A stretch of 36,985 bases of DNA from Thraustochytrium sp. TN22 (Eukaryota; Sar; Bigyra; Thraustochytrida; Thraustochytriidae), in the NCBI GenBank assembly GCA_013306675.1, contig JABLUY010000307.1:1-36985 (forward strand). The letters run 5' to 3'. The notes beneath the pieces were generated by a model that was given only the letters and a program-made list of their open reading frames with translations, made no database searches and was not told the DNA's origin. Positions 1-9,985 of this stretch are shown here, piece after piece; position 1 is the first letter of the stretch, and every line of letters starts with the position of its first letter. The position numbers were made by a program, and so were the translations under genes.

Positions 1-42
1 GCGGCGCGGCGCCCGCGGCGCGGCGGCGCGCGAGGCGGCGGC

Positions 43-1392
43 ATGGCGTCGCCGGCGGCCATGGAGGAGCGCGGCGACGCGACGGCGGAGCGCGGCGCGC
101 GCGCGCGGCGCGGCGGCGGCGCGGCGGCGGACGAGGGCGAGGGCGGCGCGCAGGAGGTGGACGAGGGCGCGAACAACTTCCAGCTGGTGAACGTGCAGCA
201 GGACTCCGACGAAGAGGACGCGGCGCGAGAGGCGCGCGCCGAGGCCGAGGCCGAGGACGAGGACGAGGACAAGGCAGAGAGGGCCAAGGCGAGCAGCAGC
301 AGCGAGGGCGCCACAGGGAGGAAGCGCACGCACAGGCAGGTCGAGGAGGAGGACCGCGCCCTGGTGAGCGAGGCCGGCGCAGGAGGGAGCGATGGAGATG
401 GGGAGGGGGCCGACGACAGGGAAGACGACCAAGCTGACGACGACAATGGCAACAATGACGACAATGACGATGACGACAATGACGATGACGACAACGACGA
501 TGGCGACAACGACGATGACAAAGAGGACGGCGAAGACCAGGACATGGACCTGGAGTTGACGCCAAGCCGGCGTCGGAGCGGCTTTCGCTACTTTGATGCT
601 CCCAAGTGCCGGCGCTGCGGCGAGTCAGGCCACCTGGCGGCGGAGTGTCTGAGCACTGACGTGCTGTCCTCGTGCTTGCTGTGCGGAGAGCAGGGTCACG
701 ACCAGAAGCACTGCAGCAAGACCATCTGCTACAAGTGCGGCCGCAGTGGGCACTTGGCTGTGGACTGCACGAGCACGACGGCCATGACGCTCGACCCGAA
801 CCTGGGCAAGCCGCGACTCGAGGTGGTGTACAAGGACATGCGAGCTGCCATCTGCATGCACTGCCTGCAGCCGGGCCACGTGAACTGCCGCGAGACGTCG
901 TACTCGAAGGGCTTCGAGCGCTCGGCGCCCAAGCGCGTGCCTCGCGGGAGCTGCTGCAACTGCAGTGGGCCGCACTTTTCGGAGCATTGCCCTGAGGGCG
1001 ACACGGGGACCACCTTGCCCACGTGCTACAACTGCAACAAGCTGGGCCACATTGCGGCCAAGTGCCCAGAGGCGCGCAAGGATCGGCGGCGCAGCGCGCC
1101 GAGCACCTTTGACTTTCACGCGCGTGGCCGGCCACAGCACCTGGGTTTTGGAGGTAGCGCGCCCCGCTCCAGCGGCGGTGGTGGTGGTGGTGGTGGCCGT
1201 GGCGGCTATGGGGGCGGCCGCGGCGGCGGCTACCGCGGTGGCGGCGGCGGAAGAGGCGGCGGCGGCGGAAGAGGCGGCGGCGGGGGCGGCGGCGGAAGAG
1301 GCGGCGGCGGGGGCGGCGGCGGCTATCGCGGTGGGGGCGGTCGGCCATCGCCTGGGCCGGAGCATTCACACAAGCGGCGGAAGCGCGGCTGA
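43..1392 (+). CDS. CCHC zinc-knuckle protein with RGG tail, Air1/2-ZCCHC7-like
   Basis: This 449-residue protein is probably nuclear and RNA-binding. Residues 1-185 are acidic and disordered, with long Asp/Asn runs. Six zinc knuckles lie at about residues 189-341. Four fit CX2CX4HX4C (for example CYKCGRSGHLAVDC). One is short at the end (CMHCLQPGHVNC, HX2C) and one has CX2CX3HX4C (CCNCSGPHFSEHC). The tail, about residues 375-435, is Gly-rich with RGG and RGGY repeats and then a basic end. Closely packed, partly irregular knuckles are typical of Air1/Air2/ZCCHC7, the RNA-binding subunits of the TRAMP polyadenylation complex that feeds the nuclear exosome. The RGG tail could add RNA binding or be a methylation target. 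The reading frame stays open to the left edge of the window, so an upstream start is possible; the ATG at 43 is the first one seen. Other CCHC families (Gis2/CNBP-like) are the main alternative. It converges on RFC1, with 86 bp between stop codons. Confidence 0.62.
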   Translation: MASPAAMEERGDATAERGARARRGGGAAADEGEGGAQEVDEGANNFQLVNVQQDSDEEDAAREARAEAEAEDEDEDKAERAKASSSSEGATGRKRTHRQVEEEDRALVSEAGAGGSDGDGEGADDREDDQADDDNGNNDDNDDDDNDDDDNDDGDNDDDKEDGEDQDMDLELTPSRRRSGFRYFDAPKCRRCGESGHLAAECLSTDVLSSCLLCGEQGHDQKHCSKTICYKCGRSGHLAVDCTSTTAMTLDPNLGKPRLEVVYKDMRAAICMHCLQPGHVNCRETSYSKGFERSAPKRVPRGSCCNCSGPHFSEHCPEGDTGTTLPTCYNCNKLGHIAAKCPEARKDRRRSAPSTFDFHARGRPQHLGFGGSAPRSSGGGGGGGGRGGYGGGRGGGYRGGGGGRGGGGGRGGGGGGGGRGGGGGGGGYRGGGGRPSPGPEHSHKRRKRG

Positions 1393-1478
1393 CGGATTGA
1401 TGTTGTTATACCTAACGGACGATACGCTCGCTCTTCGTAGAAAGAGACCAGACCTTTCACCTGACGCGCTTGCAAAAT

Positions 1479-3986
1479 CTATTTCTTCTTCTTCTTGCCG
1501 GCCGCCGGGGACTTCTTGCCAGATTTACCCATGCCGGCCTGCATGAGAGCCTGCATCTCGCGCGCGTCGTCCTCGTCGTCTTCCTCGTCAGCGTCGCCGC
1601 CCTCTTCGCCGCCCTCTTCGCCGCCGTCGGTGGATGCGGACTTCTTCTTCTTGGTCGGCTTGAGGCCGGCGATGCCCTGCTCGTGCACGAGGGCCTGCGA
1701 GAGGTGCCCGGTCTTGTTGAACTTGCGCGTGAAGGCGGACTTGACGTTGGTGGCAATGTTGAACATGCGCGGGTCGGCGTTCTCGAGGCGAACCTCCTGC
1801 ATGGTCTCGAAGAGGTCGTCGCGGCTGAGGCCGTACTGGTTCATGGTCTCGATGGTCTCGTCGACGGCTTCCGTGTCGCCGGCGCGCAGCGGGCGCAGCA
1901 GGTGGTTGCGCAGCGTGTCCAGGTAGTCGAGACGCAGCGTCTGGCTGTTCATCATGGTCTTCTGCCGCATGTGCATGGCGGTCTCGGAGAGCAGGCGCGC
2001 CTTCTTGCTGCGCGAGGAGTTCTTGCCGAGCCACTCGGGAAAGCCAGGGAAGCCGATGCTGCCGCCGCAGGTCTGCGCGATGCGCACGTGCAGCGCGGCG
2101 CTGAGCGGCAGCAGACCCCAGCGCTGGTGGCCGCGGATCTGCTGCGAGACGATGTCAGCGTCGCAGACGGCGTCGGCAGCGGCCGTGAGCCGCTTGAGGC
2201 GCTCGACAGGGTCCGCTGGCGGGCCGGGCGGCGCGCCGGGCCCGCCGCTGCCGCCGCTGGAGCTCACGGCGCGCGGGTAGTTCTCGGAAATCATGAGCGG
2301 CAGCAGGTCGTAGTCGACGAAGAAGGCGTCGTAGCGCAGGTTGAAGGTGGGCTCCTTGCGCGACTCGTTGAAGATGTAGCGGCAGGCGTCAAAGGCCGTG
2401 AGGTTGAAGGTGCCGTCCTTGGCGAGCGAGCCGCCGCGCTCCTTGATGTCCTCCAGCTCGATCTTGGAGGAGCTCGTGTTCCACATTTGCAGCAACCCGA
2501 GCGCCTGCCGCACGTCGCCGGCGGTGAGCGAGACGAGGCGCGCCAGCGCAGCGTTGTCCACCTCCATGTTCTCGCGCTTGATGATGTCGGCCACGCGAGC
2601 CTGCAGCTGCGGCGCGCTGGGCCGCGCGAACTTGAGGTCGAAGCAGTAGTTGGCCAGCGAGCGCACGGAGCTCTTCTGGCGGTCGTTGCAGATGCAGATG
2701 ATGGGCACGCGCGTCTTCTTGATGATCTGGATCAGCTCCTGGTTCCCGCCGCGGTCGTCCGACGACATGCCGTCCACCTCATCCATGATGATGACGCGCT
2801 TGGCCTTCTTCTTGGCGTCCGCGCTCGAGGCGCCGGCCAGGCTCATCACGCTCGCCGAGTGGGCGGCGTCGCCCACCACGGCACGCACCACCTTCTTGGA
2901 CCGCGCATCGCTCGCGTTCAGCTCGATCACGTCGTAGCCGCTCTCGCGCGCCACGATCGTCGCCGCCGTCGTCTTGCCGATGCCCGGCCGCCCGGAGAGC
3001 AGCGCCGCCTTGGCGCCCGGGTTCTGCGGCGTATACCGAATCGTCTTGCGCTTCGAAATGTGCACGTCGTCCCACTGCGTCAGCCAGTCCCGGAGGTCCT
3101 TGATGGCCTTGCCGTTGCCCACAAGCTCCGCGACCGTCGTCGGCTTGTACTTGTCCACCCACAGGGTGGCGCCCCCGGACCCCTTGCCCGCCGCCGCGCT
3201 AGCCTTGGCGGCCGTGGCCGCCGGCTGTGTGGCAGCCTTGGACGCCTTGGCTGCTGCGGCCTTGCCGCTCGCGGCGTCCGCCTTGGCGCGCGCGTCCTCG
3301 AGGAACTTTAGAAAGGCGGACTCCTCCAGGATCTTGGTGCCCTTGTCCACCGCCGTCTTGTATTTCTTCGACGTCGACGTCAAGCGCCCGTCTTCTAGCT
3401 TCTCGCCCGCCACCAGGTACGTCGTCCGCCCGCTCACCGACCCGGTCACGCGCGCGCCCAGCCGCACCAGCTCGTCCACGGCGTCCTCGCGCGCCGGGAA
3501 GTTTTCCAGCTCGCCCGTGATGACAAAGGTCTGCTTGGCCAGCGGCAGCCGCGGATCGGCCGCCGCATCGCTGTCCTTTTTGGAGACTGGCGACTTGACC
3601 GGCGAGGCCCCCTTCTTGGGCGTGGCCTCCTTCTTGGGCGAGGCCGCAGCGAGAGGTCTGGCCACCTGCTTCTTCTTTGGGGACGCCGCAGGGGGGTCAG
3701 CAGACTTTTCCTTCTTCGCGGCAGCGTGCGTCTTGCCACCCTCCACCTTGCGCGTCTTGGGCGTGGTCTCCTTCTTGGGCGCTTCCTCGCGCTTGCGCTT
3801 CTGGCTGACCACCTCAACGAAGTCGTCGTCGTCGTCGTCGTCGTCGTCACCCTCCAGGTCGTTCACATCCATGGCGTCATCCTTCTCCTCCTCCTCCTCC
3901 TCCTCCTTGCGCGGGCGCCGCTTCGCCTTGGCCTCCTTGGCCGGCGACGCCGCGCGCTTCTTGGCCGGGGTCGGCGCCTTGCTCGA

Positions 3987-4018
<32 letters not shown>

Positions 4019-4088
4019 GAGACTTCGCCTTGGCCGCCTTGGCCGGGTTATGCGCGGGCCGTCCAAAGAACGACCGAATGTCGCTCAT
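1479..4088 (-). CDS. RFC1: Replication factor C large subunit (RFC1)
   Basis: This is the large subunit of the RFC clamp loader, which opens PCNA and loads it at primer-template junctions in the nucleus. It has 869 residues. I chose the ATG at 4088 because the protein then starts MSDIRSFFGRP, matching the PCNA-binding N-terminus of RFC1 (IxxFF); the frame is open upstream but looks non-coding. A Lys/Ser/Asp/Glu-rich disordered region is followed by a BRCT domain at about 179-270 (KQTFVITGEL, GRTTYLVAGEK). The AAA+ module has Walker A GRPGIGKTT at about 362-370, then ELNASD, and Walker B IIMDEVDG at about 434, followed by the sensor region ICICNDRQKSSVRSL. The RFC1-specific C-terminal helical domain and a poly-Lys end complete it. 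Length is below that of human RFC1 but all domains are present. It is in tandem with IFT54 upstream, with 576 bp between them. Confidence 0.95.
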
Positions 4089-4664
4089 GGCGGCCTGCCG
4101 CGCAGCTGTCGCGCTCGCGGCGCGTAGTGGAGGGCGCCTTGCTGCGCGCCCGAGGCAGAGGCAGATGGCTAGAGATGCCCGCGATCCTCGCGCCCGCGCC
4201 TGCGCCGCCACGCCGCGCCGCGAAGCTGCGCCTCGGTTGCGCAGGAGGGGCGCCGCGCGCGCGGTCGCCGCCGCCGCCGCCCGCCCGCCCGCCGAGCGCG
4301 ATCCGCAGCGCGAGCAAGCGAGCAAGCGAGCGAAGAAAGGAGTCTGGTCGCCCTCCTTGCCTGCCTGCCTTTGAGAGTCACGGTTAGGTGATGAGATGGA
4401 GGAACCGCAACAGAGACTTGCAGCGATAGCCGAGCCAACTGCCAGAGGTACCGCTACCGAGCTGACTGGCTGACGTCAAGTCGTGTACCAAAGGCAATAC
4501 AAGGCCGCGCTCGGCTGGTTTTGTTCCCATCTCAACGACGCCCAAGCCAAAGAAAGCCCAAAGTCTCTTCTACAGGCTGTTGTGTGCATTTCTACCTTGT
4601 ATCACCCACTAGGCTACCGAGCTGACAGGCTGACTTCAAGCTGTGAACCCACCACCGTCCACCT
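4089..4664 (-). promoter_or_regulatory. RFC1 upstream region and IFT54 3' region
   Basis: This gap lies between two minus-strand genes, so it should hold the RFC1 promoter and the IFT54 3' UTR. The part next to RFC1 (4089-4320) is extremely GC-rich. The part next to IFT54 is more balanced in composition and carries an imperfect direct repeat (4453-4485 and 4613-4645). I see no convincing gene. Confidence 0.4.
4453..4645. repeat. Imperfect 33-bp direct repeat, 160 bp apart
   Basis: Two units at 4453-4485 and 4613-4645 share GCTACCGAGCTGAC followed by GGCTGAC and TCAAG, with a handful of mismatches. The second unit ends close to the IFT54 stop codon. Function unknown. Confidence 0.7.
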
Positions 4665-5256
4665 TTAGTTGAGAACCATGTCGCGGAGGAGCTCGGCGAT
4701 ACGCTGGTCGTTCTTGGCGATGGACGCCTTGAGTGTGGCAATGCGCGCATGCCTGTCGGCAATGTTCTCGTCCATCTCGGTGAGCTTGCCGCGGAGCGGG
4801 AGGAGGGTCTCGCTGGTGACACGCTGCTCGTCCTCCATGGCGTCGCAGGACTTGCGGTACTCGGACTTCCACTTGTCCAGCTCCTTGCCCATGGCGCTCA
4901 GGTCCTCGTGCACGAAGTCCATGCACTTGCCGAGCGGGTGCGTGCTCTGGCAAACGAGCTGGATGGCGGAGCGGATCTTGTCAACGTCGACGACGCCGGC
5001 CGGCTTGGAGGCGCCACCCTTGTGGAGGCCGCGGCCGATCTTGCCCATGGTAATGCCTCGCGAAACGGGCCTTCCGTCGGCGGCCTTGGCCTCGTCATCG
5101 GCCGGCGCCTGGTTCTCCTCCGCGGCGTCCTGCTTCTGCTCGTCGTCAAGAATATCGCGGGCCAGCTTGCTCTTGGGGCCTGCCGCAGCTGCGCCGGCGC
5201 CGGCGCGCCGCCGGTCCGCGGCGGCGTCGGCGTCCCGGGCGCCGGCATCGTCCTCC

Positions 5257-5287
<31 letters not shown>

Positions 5288-6776
5288 CCTCGCGCATGAC
5301 GCCGATGGGGGTCTGGCCGCGCGAGGGCGGCTTCTCGGTGGCGCCGGCGGTGCGCTCGCGGATCTTGGGTGGCCGCTTGCGCGCGGTCTGCGGCCGAGCG
5401 AGCGGCCTCCGGCCCTCGGGGCGCGCCTCGTCGCCGGCGTCCTTGGACTCGGGCTCCGGCCGCGCCTCCATCGCCTTGGCCTCATCCTCGTCGTTGGCGT
5501 TCGCTGCGGACTTGTCGTCGTCGGCGTCCTCGCCGCCGCGCGCCGCTCGTGACCGCCGCGACGAGGACCCGGTGCTGCTGCTGCGGTCCTTGTCCTTGTC
5601 CTTGGCCTTGTCCTTGGCGGCGGTAGCGACTGCCGCGTCGCCGTCGCCGTCGTCGTCCTCGCGGCCCATGGCCTCGACACCGTCGTCGTCCTCGTCGTCG
5701 CCGCCCTTGAGTGCGACTTGCTCGGTGGCGCCCGCGTCGTCGCCGTCGTCGCCGTCGCCGCGCAGGCAGAGGCGCACGGCCTGGGCCGGCGCAACGGCGC
5801 AGGCGTCCGGGGACCTGGCCAGGAGCGCGAGCGTCTGGAGCAGCTTGTTGGTGTTCTCGGCCTCCTGGCCAGCGACGATGCGCGAGGGGCGCGCCTCCAC
5901 AGGGGCGCCGCTGCAGATCTCGGTGAAGCGGGAGAGCTTCTCCAGGTAGGCCGTCTTGGCTTCCTTGGAGGTGCACTGCTTGGCGTCGAGCTCCTCGCCC
6001 TCGAAGAGGCCCTCCAGGAGGCCTGTGGCGCTGGTGAGGCTGGACATGATGTCGTGCAGGAAGCGGAAGGGCGGGCGGCTCAGCAGCTTGGCCGTCAGCT
6101 TCGGCTTGCGGATGAGCCCCTCGAAGAGCCGGGTCGTGGTCTCCACGTCGCCGTCCACCTCGGCGAGGAGCCCCGCGCCGCGGGCGGCGGGTGCCGCTGG
6201 CTCGTCCGCGGCCTTGGCCTCGGGCTCGGGCGTGGCCGGCTCGGGCGCCTTGGCCTCGCGCTCGGGCGCCTTGGCCTCGGGCTCCGCCTCGTCGGCCTCG
6301 TCTGCCGCCTTGGCCTCGGCCGCCGCGGCGCCCCCGCTGCTGCCGCCTCCGCCGAGGCTGCCGGGCGGCGCGCCCTCGAGCGCGAGGCGCGCGGCGGCCG
6401 CGAAGTCGAGCGAGGAGTTGGTGGCGGCGCGCGCGAGCGCCTGCAGCAGCAGGTTGGTGTTGAGCGGCTCGGCGCCCGCGACGATCTTGCTCTCCCGCGC
6501 GTCCACGGGCTCGCCAGCACACATGCCTGCGAAGGCGATGACCTTGCGCAGGAACTCGAGCTTGCCGGTCTTGCTGTCCTTGATGCTGGCGGAGTCGCGC
6601 TCCTCGTCGGTCAGCAGCGCGTCCACGAAGCCCGTCTTCTCGTTCATGGCCATGACCGTGTCGTGCAGGAACCTGAACGGCGGCCTGGCCAGCAGCTTCT
6701 CCGTCATCTTCGGCTTGCGCACGATCGCGCCCACCAGCGCCTTGGTCTCCTCGATGGCATCCTCCAGCGTCGCCAT
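4665..6776 (-). CDS. IFT54: IFT54 / TRAF3IP1 (MIP-T3) with duplicated N-terminal domain
   Basis: This is an intraflagellar transport complex B subunit, which in known systems links IFT-B to tubulin and kinesin-2 in the cilium. It has 703 residues. The N-terminal MIP-T3 calponin-homology-like domain spans about residues 1-125 (RKPKMTEKLLARPPFRFLHD, then SKIVAGAEPLNTNLLLQAL). A second, clearly homologous copy spans about 205-337 (RKPKLTAKLLSRPPFRFLHD, then SRIVAGQEAENTNKLLQTL). A long charged Ala/Glu/Asp/Lys-rich linker follows. The family coiled coil lies at about 593-703 (SAIQLVCQSTHPLGKCMDF and the helices after it), which in IFT54 binds IFT20. The ATG at 6776 starts directly at the conserved domain. 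The usual family architecture has one N-terminal domain, so the doubling is unusual. It is head-to-head with the CTFxP protein at 7454. Confidence 0.92.
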
Positions 6777-7453
6777 GTCTCCCCCGCCGCCTGCTTGCTG
6801 CCTCTCTTCCGCCTCCTAGCTCTGACGCACTCGCGCCTCCCCGCCCCGCCCCGCCCCGCCCCGCCTCGCCTCGCGACCGAGCCGGCGGCAAGCGCGTCGG
6901 GCGGACCTGCTCCCTCGCAACGGGCGCTGCCGCCGCGCCTCGCGCAGCGCCGCCGCGCGGTCGGTGCGCGCCGCCGCGGCCTCGCGCGCCGGCCCGGCCG
7001 GACTCGGGCCCGGGTCTCGTCCGGTCAGGCTCTGCGCGCTTGCACGTTGAGCCGCGGCGCGTTGCGCAGGTTCCGGCGTTCCGGCGCGAAACCGCCGCCT
7101 CGAGCTCGCCAAGTTCAAGTTTTCGAATTTGAATTCGAAGTTGAATCGAGCTCGGAGCGGCGCGAACCCGGCCGCGCGCGCGAGGCCGCGCGCGCGAGGC
7201 CGCGCGCGCGCAGACCGCCCCGCCGCGCGAGCGACGCGGCGAGCGAGGCGAGGCGAGGCGAGGCGAGGCGGCGAGCAGCGCGGCGAGGCGCGGCAGTGGG
7301 CGGAGGGCGGCGGCGCGGCGCGGCGCGGCGCGAGCCTGGTCGCGCGCGGCGCGGCGAGCGCGCGCGCGCGGGCGAGGGCGAGCGAGGGCGACGGCGAGGG
7401 CAGCGGCGGCGGCACGAGGCGCACGCGCGACGAGGAGCGCAGGCTCGAGCAGG
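6777..7453. promoter_or_regulatory. Shared divergent promoter region, IFT54 / CTFxP gene
   Basis: This 677-bp region separates the start codons of two divergent genes. It contains a CCCCG-type repeat at about 6838-6872, a GAGGC-type repeat at about 7240-7270 and a single AT-rich island at 7111-7146. The island holds overlapping TTCGAA and GAATTC palindromes inside otherwise very GC-rich sequence. No gene is supported. The arrangement is consistent with a bidirectional promoter, which is inference. Confidence 0.5.
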
Positions 7454-9985
7454 ATGGCGTCCTGGGAGGAGGACGCGACGCCGTCGCCGGCGGAGGCGGG
7501 CAAGTCCAAGTCGGAGCGCATTCAGGAGCTGGTGCAGCAGATGAAGAGCGGGAGCATCAGCAAGAGCGAGCTGTTCACGCAGCTGTCGCTGCTGCAGCGC
7601 GCCTCCAAGGCGCGCGGCGGTAAGACGCCGGGCTCCGAGGACTCCTCGCCGGTGGACACGGAGCAGGGCCTCGCGGAGCCGGCGCCCTCGTCCAGCGTGA
7701 CTAGCACGCAGAGCGAGGTGAACCCGTTCCTGGCGGCGGCGGCAATGGCGACCGGCCGCGGAGGCAATGGCGGCCGTGGGTCGACGCCCGAGCGGCGAGC
7801 GATGCTGCAGCGGCTCTTGGAGGAGAAGAAGCGGCAGCGCAGCGCGCGGGGCCAGCAGCATCCGCAGCAGCAGCATCCGCAGCAGCATCCGCAGCAGCAT
7901 CCGCAGCAGCAGCAAGAGGGACAAGCGCATGTGGCGGAGACGGGTGCGCGTTCGCCTTCGAATGAGGCGTGGGCGCAGTGGGAAGGCGCCACGCAGGGCG
8001 GCAGAGACGAGTTCCGGGACGACACGCACGCTGTCCTTGAGCGAATGCGGCGACAGCGCCAGCAGCAGGCTTCGCAACAGCACGGGCAGCAGCAGCAGCA
8101 GCAGCAAGGCGCTGGCAAGAACGGTGTGGCGCGTCCTGCGTCGGCACCACGCGACGATGGCGCACGGCGCAGTAATGGCGGCGGCGGCGGAGCGGGGGAC
8201 CTGAGCCAGCGTGGGAGCAGCAGCTTCTGGTACGAGACGCGCAAGCGGCGCATGCAACAGGATCTCTTGGAGAAGCAGCTGCAGGAGTGCACGTTCCGGC
8301 CGAAGATCCGCGAGCTGCCCACCGAGTACGGGTCCGCGGCGCGCAAGGGGCGGCAGAGCGGCAGCTTTGACGAGCGCGTGTCGCAGTGGCAGCAGCGCAA
8401 GCAGGAGGACGTGGACCGCAAGCGGCGCGAGAAAAAGGCCGCGGAGCTGGACGGGTGCACGTTTCAGCCGCGCATCAATACGCGCGGGCGCAGCGCGACG
8501 CCGCGGCGGCGGCAGAGCGAGGGCGGCAACGGAGGCTGGATGTCGCCGCCGTCGTCGCGAAGCGCGGACGCCGCGAGGGCCGGGGCCGAGGACCTGGACG
8601 ATGGCGAGGGCGAGACGGCGAGCGAGGCGGACGCGGCGCGGCGGCGGCAGGACCCGTACGAGCGGCTGTACCGGCAGACGAACACGAACCGCGTGGCGGA
8701 GCTGCAAGCGCGCGCGCGGTCCGAGGAGGAGGAGCGCCTGCGCAAGGAGTGCACCTTCAAGCCGCAGCTGGTCGCCTCGAGGCAATTTCCGGGGCGGTCG
8801 CGGTACATGGCCGGGACGGCGACGCGGCCCGGCGCGATGCGCGGCAGCAGTGGAGGCGCCATGGGCATGGGCGGCGCGAGCGAGACGGCGTCGGAGGGCG
8901 GGCGGTCGGCGACCTCGTCTCGCGCGCGGCGTCGCATGGGCTGGGACGACAACTGCACGTTCACGCCGCAGACAAACCCGGTGCACCCAAGCATGGAGGC
9001 GGCCCAGGTGTATTTGTCGAATGACATCTTCGCGCGGCTCTCGCAGTCTCGCGAGGCTCTGCACGAGCAGCTGCGCGAGCACGAGGGCGCGAGCGAGAAT
9101 GGGGATCGGGCCAACCGTTTGGAGGGCGGCTCGCGCGTGATGGACATGGAGACCTTCATGTCGAGCCTGGGCAGCCACAAGGGCGTCGGCGGCGGCGGCC
9201 TGGCGCGGCCGGCGTCTGCGCCGCGGCAGCGGCCGTCGACGGCGGAGCACGGGGGGGGCACGGGCGCGGCGCCGGCGCCGGCGTCGGCGGAGGAGCGCGC
9301 GAAGCGGCGGCAGTCCTTTGAGGCCTTTTTGGCGCGGCAGCGGCAGACGGAGAAGCGCAAGCAGCAGAAGGTGGCGCAGGTGGCGCAGCAGACGAACCCG
9401 TCGCACAAGCCGACGCTGTGCGCCAAGTCAGTGGCGATGGCGGCGCAGCGCAACAAGGGTAACTTTCTGCAGCGCGTGGCCAAGGGCGCGATCCGCAAGG
9501 AGCACGAGGCGGTCCGGCGCAAGTCGAACAGCCTCGACCCCGAGTGCACCTTCCATCCAAAGATCACGGCGACGGCCCAGGCGCGGCCGGCGCGGTCCTC
9601 GCTCGAGATGAGCCGCGGCGACAGCCTGCGCAAGGAGACGAACGCGCGCCTGCGCAAGCTGCGCATGGAGCAGGAAGAGCTGCAGGACCTGACCTTTACG
9701 CCGGAGCTGCAGGCTCGCAGGCGCGCCTCGGAGGGCCGCCTCAAGATTCTGTCCGAGCCGGACACCTACATTCGCCGTCTGCAGCACAAGGACACGCTGC
9801 ATTCGCACAAGCAGACCAAGGCGGCGCAGGAGCAGGAGCTCAAGGAGCTCGAGGAGTGCACCTTTAAGCCTGAGATCCACGAGTCGCCGGCCTATGTGAA
9901 GCGCATCGTGCGTTCGCTCGCCCTGGCTCGGCCTGCGCGCGACGCTGGCGCCGCTCAGCAATCCAGCCGTCCGGACTGGCGCTAA
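7454..9985 (+). CDS. CTFxP-repeat protein, probable microtubule/flagellum-associated
   Basis: This 843-residue, hydrophilic, Arg/Gln/Glu-rich protein has no membrane segment. Near the N-terminus, at about residues 22-52, is a helical motif (ELVQQMKSGSISKSELFTQL) of a kind I associate with protist cytoskeletal proteins. The body carries seven copies of a motif with the core (E/G/N/D)(C/L)TFxP(x), at about residues 278, 334, 432, 500, 697, 746 and 801. Examples are ECTFRPKI, GCTFQPRI, NCTFTPQT and ECTFKPEI. Each copy follows a charged predicted helix rich in Arg and Glu. HPQQ repeats lie at about 134-152. Proteins with repeated CTFxP motifs are common in flagellated protists and often turn up in flagellar or centriolar protein sets, but I know no defined biochemical function. 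Its head-to-head position with IFT54 supports a ciliary role. The ATG at 7454 precedes the conserved motif. Confidence 0.7.
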   Translation: MASWEEDATPSPAEAGKSKSERIQELVQQMKSGSISKSELFTQLSLLQRASKARGGKTPGSEDSSPVDTEQGLAEPAPSSSVTSTQSEVNPFLAAAAMATGRGGNGGRGSTPERRAMLQRLLEEKKRQRSARGQQHPQQQHPQQHPQQHPQQQQEGQAHVAETGARSPSNEAWAQWEGATQGGRDEFRDDTHAVLERMRRQRQQQASQQHGQQQQQQQGAGKNGVARPASAPRDDGARRSNGGGGGAGDLSQRGSSSFWYETRKRRMQQDLLEKQLQECTFRPKIRELPTEYGSAARKGRQSGSFDERVSQWQQRKQEDVDRKRREKKAAELDGCTFQPRINTRGRSATPRRRQSEGGNGGWMSPPSSRSADAARAGAEDLDDGEGETASEADAARRRQDPYERLYRQTNTNRVAELQARARSEEEERLRKECTFKPQLVASRQFPGRSRYMAGTATRPGAMRGSSGGAMGMGGASETASEGGRSATSSRARRRMGWDDNCTFTPQTNPVHPSMEAAQVYLSNDIFARLSQSREALHEQLREHEGASENGDRANRLEGGSRVMDMETFMSSLGSHKGVGGGGLARPASAPRQRPSTAEHGGGTGAAPAPASAEERAKRRQSFEAFLARQRQTEKRKQQKVAQVAQQTNPSHKPTLCAKSVAMAAQRNKGNFLQRVAKGAIRKEHEAVRRKSNSLDPECTFHPKITATAQARPARSSLEMSRGDSLRKETNARLRKLRMEQEELQDLTFTPELQARRRASEGRLKILSEPDTYIRRLQHKDTLHSHKQTKAAQEQELKELEECTFKPEIHESPAYVKRIVRSLALARPARDAGAAQQSSRPDWR

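Noticed and set aside
625-1365. Long minus-strand open frame opposite the zinc-knuckle gene
   Set aside because: Ala/Arg-rich antisense translation of GC-rich coding sequence; no conserved motif, while the plus strand has clear zinc knuckles.
1470-3311. Plus-strand 613-codon open frame opposite RFC1
   Set aside because: Leu/Val/Arg-rich shadow of the RFC1 codons; the RFC1 strand carries all family motifs.
5718-7544. Plus-strand 608-codon frame across IFT54 and the promoter
   Set aside because: An antisense shadow that runs without change of character from coding into intergenic DNA, as expected from GC bias.
7115-9406. Minus-strand 763-codon frame opposite the CTFxP gene
   Set aside because: Leu/Arg/Ala-rich shadow with no domain; the CTFxP strand shows repeated motifs.
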